Assembly: GCA_905250075.1 (NCBI GenBank) | Contig: CAJNOP010000030.1 | Location: 392,287 to 456,286, forward strand | Direction: 5' to 3' | DNA length: 64,000 nucleotides | Origin: Rotaria sp. Silwood1 | Lineage: Eukaryota; Rotifera; Eurotatoria; Philodinida; Philodinidae | Part shown: positions 24,801 to 33,800 of the stretch, piece after piece | Position numbering within the stretch: the stretch's first letter is position 1 | Layout of the letters: each line of letters starts with the position of its first letter | Position numbers and translations under genes: made by a program | Notes under the pieces: generated by a model | Database searches by the model: none | What the model saw: the letters and a program-made list of their open reading frames with translations, nothing else | What the model was told of the DNA's origin: nothing

Positions 24801-27800
24801 TTATATATGACAAAATTAAGAGAAAAAGTTCTTTCATTTGTTTTAGAAACTATTCAACCATTAAAACGAACACCAATGCCAATTATTACAGAAGAAACTA
24901 TTGAAACATATGATATTATTGAAGAATAATATAATCTCAATATTCATTTATTCAAGACATTTGTGATATAATCATAAATTTTGTTTTCTTTTTATTAAAC
25001 GCCTATTATCGTGGTTAACTTGAGAAAAAAAAAGAGAAAAAAAGAAAGGTTAAAGATTCTTTAATGTATTTAAAAAAAAAAACAAAAGCATTTTAAGATA
25101 TTATATTTTGTTTTTTTTCAATTCTCATAACAATTCAATTTGAAACATGATCAATGTTTCATCTTATATTGATTTACGCATTAGCGATTTGTCAAACGTT
25201 CATATATATATATATATATCTCGAAATATTTATCATCAATCATATATTATTTTTAATGATTTCATGATTGATAATATTCATAATAATTCTTAGATTATAT
25301 CGTCTATTAAAAAAACGTTAAATATATCTGTCTTATAGACCTATCTATTTATTTTGATTGATGAATTAGATTAATATCTCGGTGAATCTATTGTAAATCA
25401 TTAGATTTAATTTTCTTTTTTTTTCTGTCATTGAGATTCATAATAACATATGACCTTCAACCAATCAAATCAACATCTATTCACTACATTGGAATTTTAT
25501 ATTAAAATCCCATAGGATTTTTGTTAATAGTTCTTTTTTCTTCGTATGATTAAATAGATAAAAAATTCATGAAATGTTATTAAATGGATAAAAAATATTT
25601 TTGCAAAATATCGATATAACTTCTAAAAATGTTAATAGATGTAAAAATAAATAATTCTTTTAGTACTTTTATGTATTGATTTTATCCAAGGCTTTTATTT
25701 TTTTATTCTATGTGCCTTCCAGTTTGTTATGTTCTATTATTAATCGTTTAGAAATAGACAGATAAATATGTTAAGAACTTTCCAGTTGACGTCACAAATA
25801 AATCTAATCAACAACTAAAAGAATCCAATTGACTGTTAATCTTTTATATATCGTTTACAATGAAGTATTAAAAAAGAAATCCTAACTTAAAAAAAACATC
25901 AAATAACAATATTTGCGTGATGAATTTTATTTTTCTTAATAATAATTAATAGTATCCAATGTTTTTTGTTTTGTTCTATTCATTTAATAGTCTAGTATCT
26001 TTTATTTAGTCTATTGATTATTTTTTTTACTATATATAGTCGTATTAGCACTAATAAGAAATCATTGCGTGATCTAATAGATGTCTATTAAGATAAAGAT
26101 TATAGAATAAAATAGAAACAATTTCTTTTCAGGTACTTTGCTTTTTTTTCTTTATTCTCTTGTTTTGGAAAATAATAAGAAAAAGAAACAAAAAAAAAAA
26201 AAGATAAGATGTTATTCTAAGCGAACATCCATCATAATAATAATAGAGATCGATGATATGTATTATATATGTTGTATACCAATTTGTCCTTCGTTTCTAT
26301 CTAATGTTGATGTTTATTCATCTGATAAAAATATTTATCAAAAACCAAATTTTATGCTTCAAGAAAAATTTTATTCATATGTTAGTCGATTTGATCGATA
26401 TTTTCATTTTTCTGATAATGAAAAAAATTATAATAAAGATTTTGATGAAGAATTTGATTTAATTTCTCTATCAGATAATGAAAATGTGAGTTATAAAATT
26501 TTCTTTTTTTTTGTTTTTTGTTTAGAAATATTTAATTTATATATAAGTTATTAATTATTTTTATTATAGAATTCTCATGAAAAATTCAGTGATCAAGTAT
26601 CAAAATTAAGACAAAATTCTTTACTTAATGCAGATGGATCACCAAATACAAGAAGATTATTACCAGGAATTACAAGTATTAATAACAATTCTAATAACAA
26701 TATTGACAATAATGGAAAGTATGTTAAATTGATCTTAATGATAAACAATTTTCAGTTTTTTTTTTCCTAATAACTCTATCGATAAAGATATACGGATATA
26801 TTTGATTGATTACATTATTCGAATCTTAATCTATACACTCTCAATGTTTATTCTAAGTTATTTCATATAGCATGTTAACCTTGCAAATACTTATGTTGTT
26901 ATTTGTATTACAGAATGAATGTCGAGGATGTATACAATGACATATGATGCCTAGTTTGTTGGTACTCTTTATCAATAGGCTTTCTGTTTTTTTTTTGTTA
27001 TTGTCTTATTCTGATGAAGGAATCGTCTAATCTTGATAAATTTTGTACTTTTCGTATTCTAATGATCTTCATAGAAAAAGAATTAGAAATCTTCTTTAAA
27101 TCCTTGGAGACTAAAACGACGAGCTTATTTATTCCCTGAATACGAGACCATTCTCTCTTTCATTTATATATATTTTTTTTCTCTCTATTTTTGTTATAAC
27201 TAATAACTAGAACAAATTTGATCATCAGATGATGATACGCACGATTTCTGAGAAAGAAAAAAAAAACATCAATTTTCATTTAATAAAATTAATCTTTTCA
27301 TACTATTAATCAAATATTGATAATAACGTGACTGTGACATAAAGGTATCTAGAAAATTCTTAAGCAACAAAGATTATTATGGATTGTTTTTCAATATTGT
27401 ATTCTTTGTTTTTTTAATCAAATCGATATACTTATATATGTATTATTATTATTATGAAGAATTGTTTATTTTTAAATAAAGAAAAATCTTTGATAAATTC
27501 TCAATTTTCTTTATTAATAAGCAAGTAGTTAGACATATCCTATAGGATAAAACAAGCAAATAAAATTATTTTATTTCATTTATTTTTTTATTTTATTTTT
27601 TTAGTTCAATATCCGGTGAACAACAAGGAAATAATGCATTTTATAATTGTATTGATAGTACACCAGATATACCTGATGGAAAAACTATTCCATTAGGTCT
27701 TGATATGGTAAATAAAATAAATAAAATTTCATTAAATTAATGATTCTATTTAGGGTATATCACCTGCTAAACGATCAGCTGGTGTTCCAGGTGCAATTGG

Positions 27801-30800
27801 AAGACATAATTTAAATGATGAAGAACTTGTAAATAATAATAATAAAATTTCAAATAAATAAATAAATATATTTTTTTTAGCGTACTCATGTATATAAAAA
27901 AACTTTACAAGCATTAATTTATCCAATATCATTAACAACTCCACATGATTTTGAATTTTGTTCATTTACACATCCAACATATTGTTATGAATGTGAAGGT
28001 CTATTATGGGGTATTGCAAGACAAGGTTTAAAATGTCGTGAATGTGGAGTTAAATGTCATGAAAAATGTAAAGATCTTCTTAATGCTGATTGTCTTCAAC
28101 GTAAGCATTATTTATTTTTTTTGTATTAGACGTAAATTTATTTTTATTGTTGTGGTTTTTTTTACACGAAAAAAAGAACGTTGTTGATGTGTATTTTTAT
28201 TTTATTTTCTATGTTGTATCACATATATCGTGTTGTATATCATTGTTGTTCTAGTATCGTTAGTTCACGTATGTCATCATAACGATGATCCAGATGAGAT
28301 TGAAAACATGACCGTCGAGGAGAAACGTATGCTGAAGTTTTAGAGATAATTGCATTTATCTTTTTCTTTTTTTTTTCTGATCCTGCTTTCTTTTCTTTTG
28401 TTTTTTTTTTCCATCCCATTTTCAATTTATTATTATTCTGCTTTTGAACATTGCATGCTATTCATTAGTATTCGATATCTTTAATATTTTTATTTTTAAT
28501 TAAATAAATAAATAAATAAGTAAAATTTTTTTGTCATTAATAGGTCGAGCACAAAAAAATGCTAAGCATGGTGCTGATGATAAAGCAAAAACTTTAATGG
28601 AAGCCATGCATGAAAAAATGACACTCAGGGAAAGTACAAGACCACATATATTTAAGACAATTAGGTAAAAATTTATTTATCAAATTTATTTTTAAATCAT
28701 GTTTCTTGTTTTTAAGAGACGTATTTAATGTTGATGAAATATCTCATGTGGGTCATATGAAAGCTGTTAAACAAAGTGTACTTGATGGTACATCAAAATG
28801 GTCAGCTAAATTGGCAATAACTGGTAAAAAAAAATCTATTTTTATTAATTAAAAAGAAAAAATATTTCTTATTTTAGTGATAAGTGCTCAAGGTTTAATA
28901 GCTAAAGATAAATCTGGTACATCAGATCCATATGTAACTGTTCAAGTTGGAAAAGTTAAAAAACGAACGAAAACTGTTTATTCAGAATTAAATCCAACAT
29001 GGAATGAAAAATTCTTTTTGTAAATTTATTTATTTAGAAATTTAAATTCTAATGAATTGAATGTTTTTTTAATGTATTTAGTGAATGTCATAATTCATCT
29101 GATCGAATTAAAGTTCGAGTATGGTAAGTTTAAATTTCTATAGAAAAATTATTTTTACAAAAAAATCAAAATCAAAATCAATATTAGGGATGAAGATGAT
29201 GATATACGAGCTAAATTAATGCAAAAATTAACTCGTGAATCTGATGATTTTCTTGGTCAAACAATAATTGAAGTTCGAACATTATCTGGTGAAATGGATG
29301 TTTGGTATAATTTAGAAAAACGAACAGATAAATCAGCTGTTTCTGGTGCTATTCGTCTTCATATTTCAGTTGAAATAAAAGGAGAAGAAAAAGTAGCTCC
29401 ATATCATGCACAATATACTTGTTTACATGAAAATTTATTTTATACACTTTGTGAAAATAATGGTGGTCAACCAATTATACCTGATGCTAAAGGAGTAATT
29501 GATTTAATTTTTTTTTAATTATTATTAAATAATAAGAATATTTATGTATTAAAGGATGATGCTTGGAAAATTTATTTTGATGAACCTTCACAAGAAATTG
29601 TTAATGAATTTGCAATACGTTATGGTATTGAATCAATTTATCAAGCAATGACGTAAATTATTATTATTTTTTATTTTTAAATTTATATGAGAAAAAAAAA
29701 AAAAGAACTCATGAAACATTTTTTCATTTAGACATTTTGCATGTCTATCGACAAAATATATGTGTCCCGGTGTGCCTGCTGTGATGAGTACTCTTTTAGC
29801 TAATATAAATGCTTATTATGCACATACAACAGCAACAACTGCAGTATCAGCAGCTGATCAATTTGCTGCATCAAATTTTGGAGTAAGTTGTTGAATATTA
29901 ATTTATTAGATAAAATTTAGACATTCATCGAATCCGAACATTTTCGTTTGCTATTGATTGAATGTAATAATTTTTAGTTAATTAATCAAAAGGAAGCCAA
30001 AAAACGAAAGTTTCAGTCTTGATTATAGTAGATCTACACACCAATACTTATTATAGGAGAAGACGGATCAGACATCAGTTGTTCTTTTTTTATAAAAGTG
30101 TCTCATGGGATAGGATAGAACAAAAAGTTTTGAAAAGTCTTACATCCGATGAGACTTTTACCCATCCATCTGATGGATGTGGGTCTGGATGTGTACGAGA
30201 GAAGATAGAAAGGATAATACAGATCGAAGACACTTTGACATAATATGATTATTTGATATAATAACAAACAGCTCTTATCATAATTTTATTATAATGATAT
30301 TAGCTGAAGAATAATCACGTCTTCATAGAACAAAAAAAAGAAGTGCATTAGTTTTTTTTTTATCACTACGTATAAAATGACAGTTTCGAAAATGAAGTAT
30401 AGAATTAGTCGAATGGATAAAATTATTAATAAATCAGTTCATGAATATGATTGTCTTATTGGATGAAAACGTCATCTCATGTGGAACACTTTTATACACC
30501 GTAGAACAAATAAAACATAAGAGTGTTTTCGATTATTGCTGATATACACGTCGATAAATGATCGAACATTTATCGAAATACTCGACATTGACAGAACTGA
30601 TTGGATAGTTTTCTAATCCGAAACTAAAATGTGAACTATTCGTCTTAAACAATAAACCAGAGTTCGAGTCAGGTCAATGTCGAGATAAACATTATATTAT
30701 TTTACTTAGACAGTAAAAGATTCTTTAAAAATCTGATAAATACATATTTACAAAAAAAGATCTTTATAATTATTTTAAATATAAAATAAAATTATTTTTT

Positions 30801-33800
30801 AGAAAGAAAAATTTATAAAATTACTTGATCAATTACACAATTCAATTCGTATTGATTTATCAATGTATCGAGTATGTTTTATTATATACAAAATTTTCTT
30901 TTTTTTTTTTTTATGTGTTTTTCTATTTAGAATAATTTTCCATCATCAAATGTCGAACGAATGCAAGATTTAAAATCTACTGTAGATCTTCTTACATCAA
31001 TAACATTCTTTCGTATGAAGGTAAAATTTTTTTTTTTATTTTTAAAACAATTTAATTTCAAAAAAAAACAACAACTAAAGGAAAACAAAAATTAGTATTT
31101 TAAATATTTCTTAGTATGGGATAGATATTTCTTTTCCAATATCATCTAATAATAAAGTAAGTTTGAGCATGGTTTGATTATTTTTTTTTTTGCACCTGAA
31201 TTGATTCATTTATTTTTACATAAAACATTTAACGATTTAGTAAAATAAAATGTGTTAATAAAAATTTTTTAATTTTATTTTTTTTGAAATAATTTTAGGT
31301 TCAAGAATTAAGTTCTCCACCTCGTGCATCAAGTGTTGTTAAAGATTGTGTTAAAAATTGTGTTCGTCATACATATGATTTCTTAGTTGCTAATTGTGAT
31401 GAAGTTTATAAACGAGAATCAAAACAACAAATGAATATAAATGAAAATAATAATGAATTAAATGAAGATGAAGAAATACAAGGAACAACAACAACAAATG
31501 TTATTGGACCAAATCTTAAAAGTTTACAATTTTGGAATCATTTTATGTATTTATTAACACGTATTATTGCTGAAGATCGTGAAAGATATAGTTTAGTTTT
31601 AAATCAGTATGTTGTTTATTAATTAATTTAATAATAAATTTTATCATTTTTTTTTTTTATTTAGATTTCCATCAGAAGTAAATGTTGGCCATATCAGTGC
31701 AGATACTTTATGGAAATTATTTTCAACTGATCTTAAAGAACATTTAGAAGGTTATTTTATTTAATATATTTTAGAAGAAAGAAATATATATATATGTCTA
31801 GTGATAGGATAACATGGCATATCTGCTGAAATATGTGACAAAAATTTTTCCGTTAGTAGAAAATTTAAGTATAAGAACGATACTTGAGATTGTCAAAAGA
31901 CAGGTATCGACAACATTGTTAGACGCAATGGTAGAGCCAATCAATATTGAAACCTATTGGGTTTGAATTCATTTTTGCTCGATATATTATTAAAAGAAAC
32001 GATTCAATGGATCAGTCTCCGTTTCATTGTCAAAACTACAGACTCTTGTATGTTTTTAAGACGGCATTAGAGCCTGTCAGGCTAATTTTGGAATCGATTC
32101 GATTTGAAAATTTTCAGTCCGATGAACTCTACATAATAGTTTATTGATATAGTTCATAATCGATGAGATATATTTTAAATATTCAAATTCTATTATTAGA
32201 TTTTCGTGTATTTTTTCTTTTTTATTTAAAGAACATGCTCGAGTTCCAGCTGAAAATCGTGAAATAAAAAGTGCTGATTATATGAATTTACATTTTATGG
32301 TGAAAAAATTTTATGATACATCAGTTAAAATAATTCCAGAAGCAAAAAATATTGTTCCTGAATATCCTAAGTAAGTTAGGTTTTGTTGTTGTTGTTGTTT
32401 TTCTTAATTAGAAATCTATTTAATAAAAAAAAAAAACTATACATACTCATCTACAGTTTCTACACACCTAAAGAATTTAAACGGTAATAAATTGATTGAT
32501 TAAATTTTATTTGGCTAAGCATGTTTAGCATGAAGATTTCGAAAAGATTTTTTTTTATTTTTTTTTTTAATAAATTATCTTAATTTAAGATGGTTTGAAC
32601 CATTTGTAATGCAATGGCTTAATGAAAATGATGATATGTCAATGGAATATCTACATAATGCACTTGAAAAAGATCGACAAACAGGAGTATGTTTAACATA
32701 TTAATTTATTTATTTAAAAGAAAATTTTTTTTTTTGTTATTTAGTTTCAACAAACATCTGAACATTGTTTATTTTCATCATCAGTTGTTGATGTATTTAC
32801 ACAATTAAATCAATGTCATGGTATAATAAAAAATCTTGATCTTCATGATCCAATTGTTATTGCAGCATATATGCAACGTTTTTCTGTAACTATATCAAAA
32901 GTTTTACTTGCATATGCAAATGCAATTCGTCGAACATTTGAACATGTTGGTGGAGAAGATCTTATTTGTTGTATATTAATGAATAATATTCAACAATTAA
33001 GATTAAATTTAGAACAATTATATGAATTAATGGGTGGTACACAATTAGATAATGAAACGAAATTTCAACTTACTGAATTACAAAAACAATTAAGTGATGT
33101 ACTTGATGAATTAAGTGCTATGTTTGTTAAAAGTATTGAACCAACAATAAGACAAACAATTGAAGAAGTTTATAAACAATTACAACAAATAAAAGGTAAT
33201 CAAATTGGTATGGGAAATAATAGTGGACAACAAAAAGGTGCTGAAGCTATGATTGTTACTAAAACATTATTGGAATATCTTGATCAAAAGTATGAAAATT
33301 TTTTTATTTTCTTTCTTATATTAAATTAATGAGTAATCAATAATGAATATTTACTTTTTATATCTCATATTTTAATCAATAAATAGGTTCTATTAAAAAA
33401 AGAAAATATACCACAAGATGTAGGATGAAAAGCTCTACAATATACATAAGATAGCTTTTCTTACAGTTGCATTTTTTGTTTTCAAAATAGACAAAAATTT
33501 GGAGCAATCAAATTTTAAATGTACGAAAATTGATCGCAGAGAATTTTCCTTTTATTTTAAATTGAAAACAATTACAGTAAGCTTTAGTGTGTAAATTGTA
33601 GAGCTTTTCACATTGCATCTTGTGATATATATTGTTCTTTTACTACAGCCTATTAAAATATGAGATGTAAAAAGCGGTCATTCATTATCGGTTATCTGAT
33701 ATATACTTACGATTACTTTAATAGATGATTAGTTTAGGAATCGATCGACTTTTCATGTAAATAAATAAATTTTATTTTTCTCAAGTTTTCTAGAGAGAAA

